A program made the position numbers and the translations under genes. From NCBI RefSeq assembly GCF_028769735.1, contig NC_088171.1:132387533-132451532 (forward strand): a stretch of DNA of 64,000 nucleotides, given 5' to 3'. Shown here one piece after another: positions 11,801-23,992 of the stretch (positions within the stretch are counted from its first letter, which is position 1; each line of letters begins with the position of its first letter). This DNA is from Zonotrichia leucophrys gambelii. Its lineage: Eukaryota > Chordata > Aves > Passeriformes > Passerellidae. A model generated the notes under the pieces. It made no database searches and had not been told where the DNA came from. It saw only the letters and a list, made by a program, of their open reading frames with translations.

Positions 11801-13960
11801 ACCAGCAGCAGCTCTTTGAACTCATTGCTGGACAGCATGTTCCTCCACTGATAGTGAAAGACTGCACAGCACAGGGACACAAACTGCTGAGCCTGTTCTG
11901 TTTACAGCTTCAGGGCCACGGATGGGTGATGGTACAGCTGCAAAAAGATACTCTGCCACAGATGAGCTCAAGGGGAAGCAGTGTCTTGTGTTTGCAGCTA
12001 AAAAGATGACAACTTTTATTGCCCACTTACGTCTGGTTATGACATCAGTACTAAAAGTGGGGGTTAAGCAAGCACCATCTCACCATTCCTGAATCATTCC
12101 ATAATGCTGAATATGGTCAAGAAATGTGTTTCTACAGCCTCCTTTTCCAGTTCATTATTCCTCAGGACTAACATTAGCATGAAAATCCTCTAAGGAAGGT
12201 GTAGATCTAGCACACGATTCCTGGCTCTCAGAACTGACCAAAAAGAAGGTGAAATATGGAGACTAGGAGAGATCCCTCTGCTGCATTAATCCCATCACCA
12301 AGTGAAAAGAGCTGCAGTCTAGTGCTGGCAGCCAGCGCAGGAACACACCTCCTGTTGTTTCTCCACTTGCCAGAAACAGCCCCTTTGAAGATTTCACACC
12401 CTGGGGCCTTCATTGCAGAACTACATGCCTACATTTGAATTATTTCCATTGTTTGGCAAAGCTGAAGTGATGCAACAGCTGAATCCACAAGACATTTCCT
12501 ACTGTGAGGTTCACAGAAGGTTTATCCCATCCCTCTGTGCAGTACAGTTGAGCTCACCTGTGCTGCTTGTCCCTTCCCACCAAAGTGACATGTCTGTGCT
12601 CACTCAACACAGAAAGGCCATTGTGGAGAAGCAGTGGAGGACAAGTAGTACCAGAGTAATGCCAGTAATGATTTACTGACTTGATTTGCCTTAGTTATAA
12701 CTCAAGAAGACTTTTGAAATAACTTGTCCCACCCAGCTGAGCAGACTGACAAGAGGTGGGGACTGGCAGAGCTGCTGCTGTGCTGCTTTCACACATTCAG
12801 TCTGGACAGCAAAGGGTTACCAGAAGAGGTAATGGTGGGAGATCAGCAGGCAGAATGAACAGGAAGGCATCACCAAGGAAGACACACCGAAAAAATGAGA
12901 GCAGAAAGAAGCATAGAAATGGGGCTCCAGTTGAAGACCTGAATGAGTGGACAGACCTGAAGGCTGTGCAGCCCCTCAGAACCATCCTGTCCTTCCTGCC
13001 TGGAAGGATGTGAGGGAACTTCAGGCTGCACATGCATCCTTCTGGAGCTGGTGGCCACAGAAGGATTAGAGGCAGAAAAGTGCCAGGGACTTCAGAAGCC
13101 AAGTGATTTCCAGCTGCCACCCCTCCTGAGCTCCTTTTGCTGGTGGCTGCTGCTGCCAGACCTGACTGAGAAGGCGCCTGTTTTTCTTTCATTTTTGGCC
13201 AACATCTGAAAGGCTACAGATTTTTTTCTTGTCCTTTGGATAACTCTGTTGATGTTGAGATGTACTCTTATGAAACTTTTTCCATTTCCCCAGGAAATAT
13301 TTTGTGTTAATATATTCTTATCCTTTCCTTATTGATTTTATCTGCATTAGACTTTTGCCAAGTCTAATTTTTAGAGCCTTACGTTTATTGTCTTAGGTCC
13401 CAGTTGTTAAGTGTTTTGCTGGGCCCCTTTTTTTTTTTTTTTTCCATGATGCACAGTGCACTTTTAAGTGAGGCACAGCTAAGAGAGGTTTATTATTTCT
13501 GTGTAAGTCTGACTGTCAGTGTGGGCTAGCAGACTTGGATGAATGTGGAAGAAACAGGGCATATTCTTATGTGCTTACATTAAGGGCCTGAGGCCAAAAG
13601 AAAGCTAAATTAATTATTTTAACTAATTAATTAAAATAAGAAGGAAAAGAGAAGGGGACACATGTGAAGCCCCATGTTTTTACTCATTCTTCTGGCTATG
13701 TGGGTTTGAGCATCAATAAACCATTTTGTGCGAACAAGTAATTTAGTCACAAATACCTTGTATTTTAGGAACAGCCTGATGCTGGGCCTGTAGCTTTGTC
13801 ACTTGCTAATGCCTCTTGCCTTTCCAGAGCTCTGTGATGATGCAGGACAGGACGACCCCAGGGACAGCAGGGGAATACCCCAAGCTGGGGCATGCTATGA
13901 TGTCTCCCCCTTGTATTGGTCATTTTTTTGCTTTGCAGTCATCAGCCCATGTGTGAGTGC
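8825..13960. other. Intergenic, nothing supported
   Basis: There are stop-rich reading frames with no exon pattern and no recognised repeat family. The 9040-9540 part is C-rich and gives several short open frames that overlap one another on both strands, a composition effect rather than a gene. A 16-base T run lies at about 13428-13443. Confidence 0.6.
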
Positions 13961-14080
13961 CATTTTTAAGGCCTAGCTCCTGGAAGCTGGAAGCAGGTGT
14001 CATTTTTAAGGCCTAGCTCCTGGAAGCTGGAAGCAGGTGCCATTTTTAAGGCCTAGCTCCTGGAAGCTGGAAGCAGGTGC
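13961..14080. repeat. 40-bp minisatellite, three copies
   Basis: Three consecutive 40-base units (13961-14000, 14001-14040, 14041-14080), each starting CATTTTTAAGGCCTAGCTCC. They are identical except for the last base (T, C, C). Each unit contains the internal doublet CTGGAAGCTGGAAGC. The near-perfect identity suggests recent tandem amplification. Confidence 0.97.
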
Positions 14081-15736
14081 TTCTCTGCTAGGTGCACACC
14101 TCATCTGCAAAAGCCAAACCTGACAAGAAATGCCTTTCAAGTGAACTCATGGAGTTCCATCACCTGCCTGGGGCTGTGGACATGCCCTGGAGAGCCCTCA
14201 CCAGGCTCTTGGCTCAGGCAGAGCCTCCAGCAGCTCATCCACCACCAGCTCCTTCCAGGCTGTTTGTGTGGATGGTGTCCCCATCTCTGATGGCAAAGCT
14301 CTGTACAGACTGGGCAATGGCCTGGCACTGGCAACAGGGAGCAGCAGGGGCAGTGCCATGGTGGCCAAGGTGCCCCTGCAGAGCACCCCAGAGTGACAAG
14401 AGCCCTGCCTGGAAAAGCATTAGAGCCAGGGAGTGAGGGAGGGAGGCGGAGACTGAGCTTGGCCAGACTCTGAAATGCCAAGTGACTCAGTGGGTGCCAC
14501 GTAAAGGATGTTCAGATTCCAGGGAAGAGGAAAGAGCTGTTTTCCCAGAAGCTCAGGGAGGTGTTATCAAAGCAGAGCTCTGATGATAGCCATTTTCCCA
14601 GAATATTGGGAGTGAAAGATACTCTGGATAGTAAATGTTATTGATACTAGCAATCTCCAGAGCCTGTTTCATTTGCAAGGGCCTATCACCCAGCCTTGGT
14701 CTGCCTTTGATGTGCGTTCCTGCACATGCACAAAGCACATTCATTTCCTTTTCCAGTGTTTCATTTGCTGCTAGAAAATCTCTCAACCCCTCAGACAGGC
14801 CTGTGGCTATTAAACCAGTGTTTTAAACCAGTTTTCACATTACTGAGAGCCTTAAAGAAACTCTGCTATCTTTCTGCTGCACTGCATACTGGTGTTTTAC
14901 CATGGTGCAGAGAGTTAAAAATTCCCACAGTAGAATCTATGGCTTGTTTTCAGAAATTAGCCACCATCATCACTGCAACTACACAAAATATTCATCTGAA
15001 AATTGACTTCTTGCCAGCACCCACTGTGAAGCCCCATCTTCCAGCACTGCAGTATAAAACAGGGCTTCCCTCTCCCTCAGAGGAGTCAGAGGGTGCCACC
15101 AAAGCACACAACAGAAGGAATAGAAAAAGGTACAACTCAATTATAGTCTGAAGGTGCTCTTAAGATGTGCAGATTTGCATGTGGAAATGTTAGCTGCAGG
15201 GAGTCTTAACAAAGAAGTGTTTCCATAAAACACTTTCACAAGAAACATCCCTGTAAAAACTAGCATTTACGGGAGACAAAGCAGCTCTCTGTCATCATGC
15301 TGTTTCCTGTGCCACTTCTTGTGCCGTTTTTTGTCATCACATAATGCTTACAGCAGAATGACTATAACCAGCCTGCCAGGGGCATTAATGTTTCTCAGGG
15401 TGCACCACTATGCCTTCAGAGGTTGGTGGCATGAAAAGACAGGCAAACAAGTGGCAATTTATATCTGCTACCAGGAATGTACAGTGGACCAGATGCAACC
15501 AGAGGAAAGCAGAGGTAATGGAAGTAGACAGGGCTTGCAACAGAACAAGACGGGACCAAAGCCAGGGTGGAATTGTGGACAAAGTATGTCCACGTTTGAG
15601 GATCAGGTCATGATTCAAAACTTCAGTGTGCCTTGAGCATGGTACATCCAAAGGTAAAGCAGGAGTGCAGTTGGGAGCAACAAAAATGTCAGGAAACCTT
15701 AAAAGCAGGAGGGTGGGTATAGGGGCCTGAGTAAAT
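14081..15736. other. Intergenic, nothing supported
   Basis: A C/G-richer stretch at 14160-14450 opens overlapping frames on both strands without splice sites or a recognisable product. No repeat family was identified. Confidence 0.55.
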
Positions 15737-16011
15737 GTATGTATTGCAGTAAAAGATCTCTGTATTGTATAAGTGACCCTGCCCTGATTCTAGTTATTGT
15801 AAAGGGGCTGCAGCTGTGATGTCATTAATTGTGCAGCAGCTGTAGCCTGTGGAGGTGGCTGGGATAAAAGGGGGTGGGGTGGTTAGGGAGAGCCTTGGAG
15901 GAGCCCTGATGAAGAAGCAGGAACAACACTGCTGTGAAGAGCTGTGTGTGAGAAAACCACCCAGAAGGTATGGGACTCTAGAAAGATGATAATAAAAATA
16001 TGAATATAACA
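15737..16011 (+). mobile_element. Decayed endogenous retrovirus LTR
   Basis: The segment has LTR architecture in + orientation. A TATA-like GATAAAAG lies at 15863-15870, then a leader, then AATAAA at 15991-15996, and it terminates in ...ATAACA (CA end at 16011) immediately before a retroviral primer-binding site. The 5' border is uncertain (placed at a TG near the start of the recognisable region). No target duplication was identified, and no gag, pol or env frame follows. Confidence 0.6.
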
Positions 16012-16013
16012 AG

Positions 16014-16031
16014 TGGTGACCCTGATGTGAT
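16014..16031 (+). mobile_element. tRNA-Trp-type retroviral primer-binding site
   Basis: TGGTGACCCTGATGTGAT sits two bases after the LTR end. It matches the 18-base complement of the tRNA-Trp 3' end, as used by alpharetroviruses, except for two positions where C has become T in a CpG context. This is what methylation decay would produce. The LTR-spacer-PBS geometry is what supports the ERV call. Confidence 0.65.
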
Positions 16032-16235
16032 GGAGATATGCAGCCTGAGAGCTGTGGAGAAGTATGGCTATTGAATCAAGGAGCTGTGACAGCAGAGAGC
16101 TGTAAGAAGCATGGCCTTTGAGGAAAGGAGCCTGAGAAGATCTAGGGAAATGTATGTACCGAGAGCTATGGCAGCCTGAGAGCTGGGACTCTAGAAGTAT
16201 GAATACAACAGGTGGGGAAGAGAACTTTTGGAGCA
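16032..16235 (+). mobile_element. ERV leader remnant with partial repeat of the LTR end
   Basis: The sequence after the primer-binding site has repeated GAGAGCTGT/GAGCTGTG blocks. At 16187-16217 it repeats the LTR terminus motif (GGGACTCTAGAA ... ATGAATACAACAGGTGG) with about 16 bases missing relative to 15972-16017. This may be the end of a second, deleted LTR or a local duplication. No protein-coding retroviral sequence remains. Confidence 0.4.
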
Positions 16236-16239
16236 GGGT

Positions 16240-18130
16240 AAACAGGCTGGTCAGGGCAGTCCATGATGCTTGTGAGCCCTGAGCCTAGTGCTGAGCCTGC
16301 TCTGAGGAGCACTCAGTGTCCTGTGGGCCTACAGGGCAGGGCTCAGCAGCTCCTGGGGATGCCCACAAAGCCTGGGCAGACCCTTCCTGGCCTGTGGATG
16401 TGGGAGGTGGTGGCACTGCCCTCTGGGCTTCAAGATGTGTGGAACTATAAAGCCATCATGACCATGAGTAATGGGAGAGGAAATGAGGAGATGAGACCAA
16501 GCAGAAAAGGGTTCAGCAGAGTAATGGGACAGTCTTTCCTGGAGCCTTGTATTGCCAGGCAAGAAAACACAGCATGCACCAGTGCTTTAGCTGAAAACAG
16601 GTTCAGATAACACTGACAAGCCATTCTGTGTTGAGGACTTCCAATACTCAGATGTCAGCTGAAAAATTAACAGCTTTAAAAGAGAAGCAATGCAAATATT
16701 CTTGACAAATTTCCTTGACACAGTGGCAGATCAGCTGTGCTCTGTTGGGGATTCAGATGCAGCCAGTAAGTTCAGAGTGGAAGAAGGAAAAATCCTTCTG
16801 ACAAAGAAGCACCCTGGAAAATGAAGACATGGAAGCATTGTCCTGGGCAAGCCTGGCCAAGGGTTAGGTATACAGCATATGACACTGATGAAGTTTCAGA
16901 GTATGGTGATGTCACCTAACACTGATTTCCAACACAGGGGACTAGCTGACAGAACAATGCAGAGAGATTTGCAGATGACATTTAGAAGAATAAGGATTTA
17001 CCACCAGGAAGAAGAAATCAATCTGAAATGATTCTGACCAACACTACAGGGCACCAGATTCCCTAAAGGGCTGTGGGGAGTCCTTGCATGCAGCCATCCT
17101 TTTCCAAGGATGGTGTCATCAGGTATGGTCTTGTGAGGAAGGCAGCTCGAAGATGATTTCTGAAAACAGGGAGACTGATGTCTGGATGGAATGGAGTGCT
17201 GCAGGTCTTTGTGGGTTGGTCTGATCTCAGGTGTTACATGAGCCAATAGATATTCAGATCTCTGGTTCATATGCCTGGCTACCAGAAATTATCCATGTTC
17301 CAGGATTTCTAATGCAATTTGTGCATCCAGGATAAAAGCTCACCTTATTATAACAGAACAGCCTTCAAGTCTGAATTGAAATCACAGGTAGCCATGATGG
17401 GGCAGATCTCCACTAGGAGTTTTACTGGAACGCTCTTACTGGGATAACTCCAGCAGAATGACCTCTGTAAATTGCATATTTTTTCGCTGTTGGAAATGGG
17501 AGGTCTCAGAAGAGTGTAACTTGCATATTCCCTTTACTCAGCATCTGTCCTGATGTTTTGATTACTTGTCTGATAAGTTAAAGAAATCTAAACACTGAGG
17601 AGAGCAAGGACCATCCTGCCTGTTGTTTGGATATCCCAGATTTAGATGAGTCTGTTCCCACAAGAAGAGTTCTGATGGGTTTCAATGTGTACATGTAGGG
17701 GTGAAGTGATCATCTGCTTTGGCTGCCCCATGGCAAAATGGACTTCCCCAAAACATGAAATCTCCATTTGGGAGACTACAACTAGAGGCGCTACTCACTT
17801 GAAAAGCCTTTGAACTGGTAACACACATCAAAAAGACTTTATTTTTTAGTTCATTGGATCAGCATCCAAGCTCCCAGTATCAAAACAATGATCCAGAAGA
17901 AGAATATCTATGGTCTCTTGGAAGATACTGTGCAGAAATACCACTTATACCGCTATTCTGTCACTTATTTTGGATTAGATAGACAGATTACATTGAAAAA
18001 GATGTCCCAGGGCAAAGGAAATACAAAAATCACTGTTTTTCAAGAAAATAGGTGATTATTGTATTTTGTTGCTCTACAGCAATTTAGTGAAAACACTATG
18101 GAAATACTTGAAACATTATTTTAAATATTA
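16240..18130. other. Intergenic, nothing supported
   Basis: No exon pattern, RNA gene or clear repeat was recognised. Confidence 0.55.
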
Positions 18131-18131
18131 C

Positions 18132-18160
18132 ATTATTATTATTATTATTATTATTATTAT
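18132..18160. repeat. (ATT)n microsatellite between duplicated flanks
   Basis: About nine ATT units. The flanks share ATGGAAATACTTGAAACAT (18098-18116) and ATGGAAAATACTTGAAACAT (from about 18159), so the array lies between two copies of a roughly 20-base direct repeat. Confidence 0.9.
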
Positions 18161-21070
18161 GGAAAATACTTGAAACATACTTGAAGCATTCCAAGACACT
18201 TGGGTATTTAAAGATGCCAAAATTTGTGTATGAGGAGCAGAATATCGTCTTCCATTTATTGCTCTGATAAATGCAGACGTGTTCCCTGAAAGCCGACTTA
18301 CGTTGTACTACTTCCTGCTATCTTTGAAGTACTTAATTTCTGAAGGCTGCAGAATGTCATTGTCTACATCAATGACAGAAGCCTGGACTTGCCCTTAATA
18401 TGAACTTCACCTTTCCCTAGCAAACTCCAGAACATCCCTGGGTGCACCAGCAAGGAATGGTATTTTCTTTTTCATGGAGTGCTATGCCTTTAATATTGTT
18501 AACTCAATAGAGCCACATGATATTACGTATGGTAATGCATCAGCTGCTCCAAGATTTGGCAGAATAACTGCAGTGTCTCCCCATCCCCCAAAATAATGTT
18601 TTGGTTCGTGTTTCTAGCTTTCTAAACCCAGGCCAAGGAGCATTCTAGCCTGGGCATGGTGTCAAGTGTCTTGGCTGTGGTAATGTGGTATGGCATTAAA
18701 CAACAACAGCTGCATGGGAATCAGGAGAGGCTGCAAGGAGGAAACTTCTCACATGTCAGGATCTGTCACTACCTGTGGGGCGTGTAAGGGCACTGAGAGG
18801 AGCTCTAAGATCATGCCACTTAGCTGCAGTACACAGGGAATGGAAAGGATTTTCTTTGGCTGACCAGACTGGGGCAAACAAGAGGAAAACAATTAATAAA
18901 GGCAATAAAATGGGTATTTAGACTTCTCTGCAACAACTGTGAAAAAAAATGTAAGGGATGAAGAAATTCAATTATGGCAATTTAAATTATTTTTTTAGGA
19001 CAGGAGTAGAGATATTGCCGGGAATGGATGTAATGACAAAGATGACATAAGTTGCAAGAGGAGTTACCTGACAGCAGTTATTTTTGCATGAAGCCCCACC
19101 TGATGTGGCTGATGGAACAGAGCACCCACAGACAAGTAGTAGCACTGAATGTGGACTGGACACATGTTGCCATGTGAGAAAGGGTGCCGGAGAAGTGTGG
19201 TATCAAGAGAAGAAAACAAACAGTGAGGAAGGAAGAGTAAAGGAAAAAGCTATACAGGAGTACAAAGCAGAAATAAAGCACTGAAGAGGATATGGTTACA
19301 CTGAAAAAGAGAAGAGCAATTTCATTGACAAAAAATAGAGTAAGACAGAAAAGATATGATCTCCAGAAACAGAGCAGAGAACAGGTGGAGCTATCCCTAA
19401 GACAGACCATCAGTATCTATCTTAGTCACCAAACTGAACCAGAGTTTAGGATGTGGTGACTCAAAGTGGTGTAATCATCAACTTCCCAAGTTCTGCTTGA
19501 AGAACTGGATCTTAGCTGCTCCTGGGTATACTAGCTAGGAGATGCTTTCAAAAAGCTGCTGAACAAACAAAATCAATTTACAAAAGCAATACTATTTTAG
19601 ACTTGACTTCAGTAAGTAGGAGGAAATTATAAAAGGCCTGATTATAAAATATAACTTTAGCTAAAATATTAAACATTCATATTTTCTGGAAAGACTGCCA
19701 AATATAGGGCAATAAACAAAAATGCAAGTCCTAAATCATGAGTTTTGGTTAAAAAAATAAACATGATGAAGCTGACTGAACTGAAAAACTCAGAGACCTG
19801 AATGAGGATTAATCTTGTTACTTCTTTAAGCCAAAGACAGGGCTGGCTCTCTCTGTTGGGAGAGACAGATATACATGGAAGCACTCCAGAATTAATTGAC
19901 TGAATAGCCTCTCAAACAAGTCAGTAGGAATAGTCCTTTCAGAATACAAATACTTATGAGCATATAAAGCTGTGGTCCTTAAAGAGCACAAACAAATTCT
20001 TAGGAACAAATAAAGCCAAGCTTTGTACATCAGGACGTGGAAATGTAAAGTAAGAATAAGCCAAAACTCATAATAGCTTTAGATGTTGCAATGAAAATGA
20101 AAAAGAAAACATTTTTTCAGTAGTATAATTAGAAAAAAAAAAAAACAAGGAAAGATGTGGAGCCAGAAAGAGCAAGGACTAAAAAACTTAAAAATTCAAT
20201 TCATACATTGACTTAGTTTGCAACTAGAAAAATGAAATAAAGTATGGATACGAGCAAGGAAACTAAAGAAAATTATAGCCTTTGAGGTGTAAACAAAACT
20301 AATAATGGAGTTCTGCCTCCTAAATTCTAGAAGTAGTTACAGTGAATGACAATTTTGGTAGCCACAGTTTTGGTATCAAGTTAAAAATGTTGCAATTATG
20401 AGTAGAGAATAGCAAATATGATTTTTCAGGAAGGAAAAAGTAGTGTGCTGGGACAAAAACCAAAAAACCACCAACAACCAAAACCAAGCAAAAAACAGAA
20501 CCCAACTGATTGAATTCCACTGAGTGTGAGCTGCTATTTTGATACACTGTCAGATGGGAAATATAACTCAGCTTAATATAACTCAGAAAGGTAGACAATA
20601 GAAATGGGATCAAACATTAAACCAGGCTTTCACATGAGAAGGTAAAGCAGATCATGTTCAAAAGGAAATTACTGGGCTGAAGTACCTTGTTAGGATTTAT
20701 AAAGAAATCAGACTTGGTTTCATCTAATTAAATATTTTCCTCTGAGACTTCAGCAAATACTGTATTTTTCCAATGGCCTTTTCTAGAGACACAAGTAGTC
20801 TGTGATTGTCAGCACAATGCAGAACTAGAGTATCACTAAGGAATAAAAGGTGACCTTGAGAAATAGGTAGCAAGAATGTTTTGAACATTAATATTGTGAA
20901 GGGCACTATCACTTGGGGATCAAAAATAATTTTTGCTGATTCTAAAACAACAGAAGAAAATAGCTTAAGAGGAAGCCTGCTATAGTGGTATGATGTTACA
21001 TGAGAGTGAGCCACTGCTGCCACACAGCCATGAGAAAAGCAAAGATGTGAAGCCAGCAAGTTATGAATAT
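18161..21070. other. Intergenic, AT-rich, nothing supported
   Basis: AT-rich sequence with A-runs (near 20131) and an A/C-rich patch (20455-20505). Parts may be old LINE sequence continuous with the CR1 remnant downstream, but I could not align them convincingly. Confidence 0.45.
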
Positions 21071-21074
21071 TGGA

Positions 21075-21400
21075 GTCTCACACTGTGAGGTCCAATCTGA
21101 AACACTGTGGACATTGCTGGGCATCTCTGTCAAGAAGAATTAATTGAAACAGGAGCAAATGAGACAATGGTCAGACTAATGGGGACTATCCTACAGGAGG
21201 GACTGGCGCCTGCTTAGCAGGGAAGAGAAAAGGAATACAAAAGGTTTCTAAAAATACATCAAGAAAGAGTAAACACCAGGAGAAGAAAATATCTATATAA
21301 GGGAAAGTGGCATAAGATGGAAATCTAAACTAGTTACAAACAACATTAATGTAGATGATAGAATTTGGCTTTCATGACTCAGAAGACCAAGACTGGCATG
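21075..21400 (+). mobile_element. Old CR1 LINE fragment
   Basis: In + orientation it follows the 3' half of CR1. There is a GGGCATCTCTGTCAAGAAG block, then GAAACAGGAGCAAATGAGAC, then the AATACATCAAGAAAGAGTAA block and a GGAAGTGGCATAAGATGGAA-like segment. The copy is diverged with broken frames. Borders are approximate. Confidence 0.5.
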
Positions 21401-22846
21401 TCATCCCAGCAGTAGCACTGTAACAAGAAATTTGCCTGGTATACATGCAGCAAGATCCTGCAAAGAAGGGATCCCTGCTCCCCACAGGGCTGCCTGAGAA
21501 GCAGGATGCTGTGCTTCGTGGTCCTGTGTGCTCCCAGAGAAGGAGGCAGGGCCCCATTGCTGGTGGCACGAACACCACAAGAATCCTGACGGTGAGCAGC
21601 GACTGACATGTGAGCAGTCAGCCTGGCTTAACTGGAGCCCGGCAGCTCTCCCTAGACCTTGAATTAAATGCTGTATGTGTGGAAATCCAAAAGTGCTCAC
21701 CTTCTGCAGCCAGCAGTGCCCCTCACACCTGTTCTGCTTTAGCAGTGCAATTAATTCCTCCCATTTTACTGAGAAGCTCCCCATGTGAACCTGGCTGTTA
21801 AGACTTATGCATTGTTATTATATATTTTGTGTGATTACACTGTATCACTGCAGCACATGCACCACTGACACCATTCCACAGTGGGGGAATACATACTGTG
21901 CTCCCTTTTTTGGGACTGCCAGGTCTCTTGGCTGCCAGAAACATGTATTCCCTTAAAGTACCACCTTCTTGCGGTGGAAGGTTATCTGTTACAGAAAAAG
22001 TTACAGAAAAATCAGAAAAATCATAGTTGCCTGGGTAATGCATTATATAATAAAGCTATAAGCTGTGCATAGTTTTAAAATGTATTTTCCTTGTAACAGC
22101 AAATGTCTTGAGTAGTACAGCGAGTGAATTATTCCAAAACCAGTCTAAAGTTAGTGCCTACAGGGGATTAGGTGCTACCATCATTTTATCATAGATATGT
22201 GATTAGGAGAACTGCTTTGTTTAAAAGTTACAAAATCTTTTTGAAGTCTAAGCTTGGATGAAGCTAATATGCACAGGAAGCAAATATTTTTCTTTCTTTA
22301 TATGTCACTGCTGTTCTTCCATTTCAGCTCCCTAAGAGTTTGTGCCTTTTAAAGCAAATAAATATACTTCAGGGCTGATGGGAACCAGGCAGCTGTGTAT
22401 TCCTCATCTTGCACAGCAATGGATGTGCCCAAGAGCCTTGGGCTTGCTCTAGTGCCCACTCCAGAGCACAGGATGTTAAAAGTCAGATGATCATGTTTCA
22501 CATTAACTGCAAGTGTGTGAGTAACTTGAGATTCACTGGGCCCAGGATTTAGGAAAACAAGAAGAGAAACCAATACTTGTGGCAGAAAATATAGGACATG
22601 AGGAGAAGCAGGGGAATCTTGCTAGAAATCTTGCTAGAGACCTTGGATGGCAACTAAAGGAAAAAGAAAAGAAGAGAAAAGAAGTGAGAAAGCTGAGTGG
22701 TGAGAAAGACATGAAGTACTCACCCATCCAGGAGCTGGATGAGAGGAGAAATAGAAGGCACAAAATTACAGAAGATTTCAGAGTTTGCTGACCATACAAA
22801 GCAGGTGCTAAACTTAAAACACACCTAGGTGCATTCAGGAGCATGG

Positions 22847-23495
22847 AATCATAGAATAATGGTACAATAGAGGTTGGAAAAGATCCTTGAGATCATTGAG
22901 TCCAACCATTAGCCTTGCACTGCCAAGTCCACCACTGAACCACGTTCCTAAATGCCACATCCACATGTCTTTCAAACACCTCCTGAGATGGTGACTCCAC
23001 CACTTCCCTGGGTAGCCTGTTCTAATGCTTGATAACCCTTTCTGTGAAAAATGTTTCATAATATCCCATCTAAACCTCCCCTGGCACAACTTGAGGCCTT
23101 TTCCTCATGTCCTGTCACTTGTTACCTGGGAGAAGAGGCCAACCCCACCTGGCTACAGTCTCCTCTCAGTAGTTGTGGAGAGCAATAAGGGTCTCCCCTG
23201 GGCCTCCTGTGCTCCAGGGTAAACATCCTTAGCTCCCTCAGCTGCTCCTCACAGGACTTGTGCTCCAGACCCTTCCCCAGCTCCGCTGCCCTTCTCTGGA
23301 CACGCTCCAGCCCCTCAATGTCCTTCCTGAACTGAGGGCCCAGAACTGAACACAGCACTCGAGGTGTGGCCTCACCAGTGCCCAGTAGAGGGGACAATCC
23401 CTGCCCTGCTCCTGCTGGCCACACTATTGCTGACACAGGCCAGGATGCCACTGGCCTTCTTGGGCATCTGGACACAGTGCTGGAGCACAGGTTAA
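22847..23495 (-). mobile_element. CR1 LINE, 3' end copy, 5'-truncated
   Basis: Read on the minus strand, this ends with the AATCATAGAATA-type CR1 terminus at 22847. On the + strand the order is: GGTTGGAAAAGATCCTTGAG, ATCTAAACCTCCCCTGG, CTTGAGGCCTTTTCCTC, GTTACCTGGGAGAAGAGGCC, CTCCCTCAGCTGCTCCTCAC, CTTCTCTGGACACGCTCCAG, and a GGCCTCACCAGTGCCC block. It is about 650 bp long and truncated at the 5' side of the element, as is usual for CR1. It is well preserved, so relatively young among the copies here. Confidence 0.92.
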
Positions 23496-23786
23496 AATTA
23501 AACACAAATCAAATTTCTTTTTTGATGCCATCCTGAAACAGGAGTCAGATTAAGAACAATATTCTGAATATTTGTTTTGGGGAATTTCTTTAACTAATTG
23601 AAACAGAACACCATGAAATTCTCACAAAGTGAATTAAAATCCTGAAAACCTACCATTTTCTGTCCATAAGAATATTTCACATTGACTTTTTCATTTTTAC
23701 TAAGAAAAACCTCAAATATTTTGAAAAATATTATCCTGAAGTAACAGAAAAACACTGCATTTTTAAAATTGACTATTGAAATTTTA

Positions 23787-23992
23787 AAAACCAACCAACC
23801 AACCAAACAAAACTAAAACAAAATAAAAAACCTCCAAAAAAAACCCAAAAATCCCCAAAGCAAAAATAAAAACAACAACAACCACAACAACAACAACAAC
23901 AACAACAAAAAAACAAAACAAAACAAAAAAAAAACCAAAAAAAAAACCAAAAAAACCCACCAAACAAACAAAAAAACCCCCCAAACAATTGA
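23787..23992. repeat. A/C-rich low-complexity tract
   Basis: About 200 bases with almost no G or T on this strand, made of CCAA, CAA, AAAC and poly-A runs, including a stretch of eight or so CAA units near 23884-23907. The opposite strand is T/G-rich and opens meaningless Phe/Gly/Cys frames. Confidence 0.92.
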
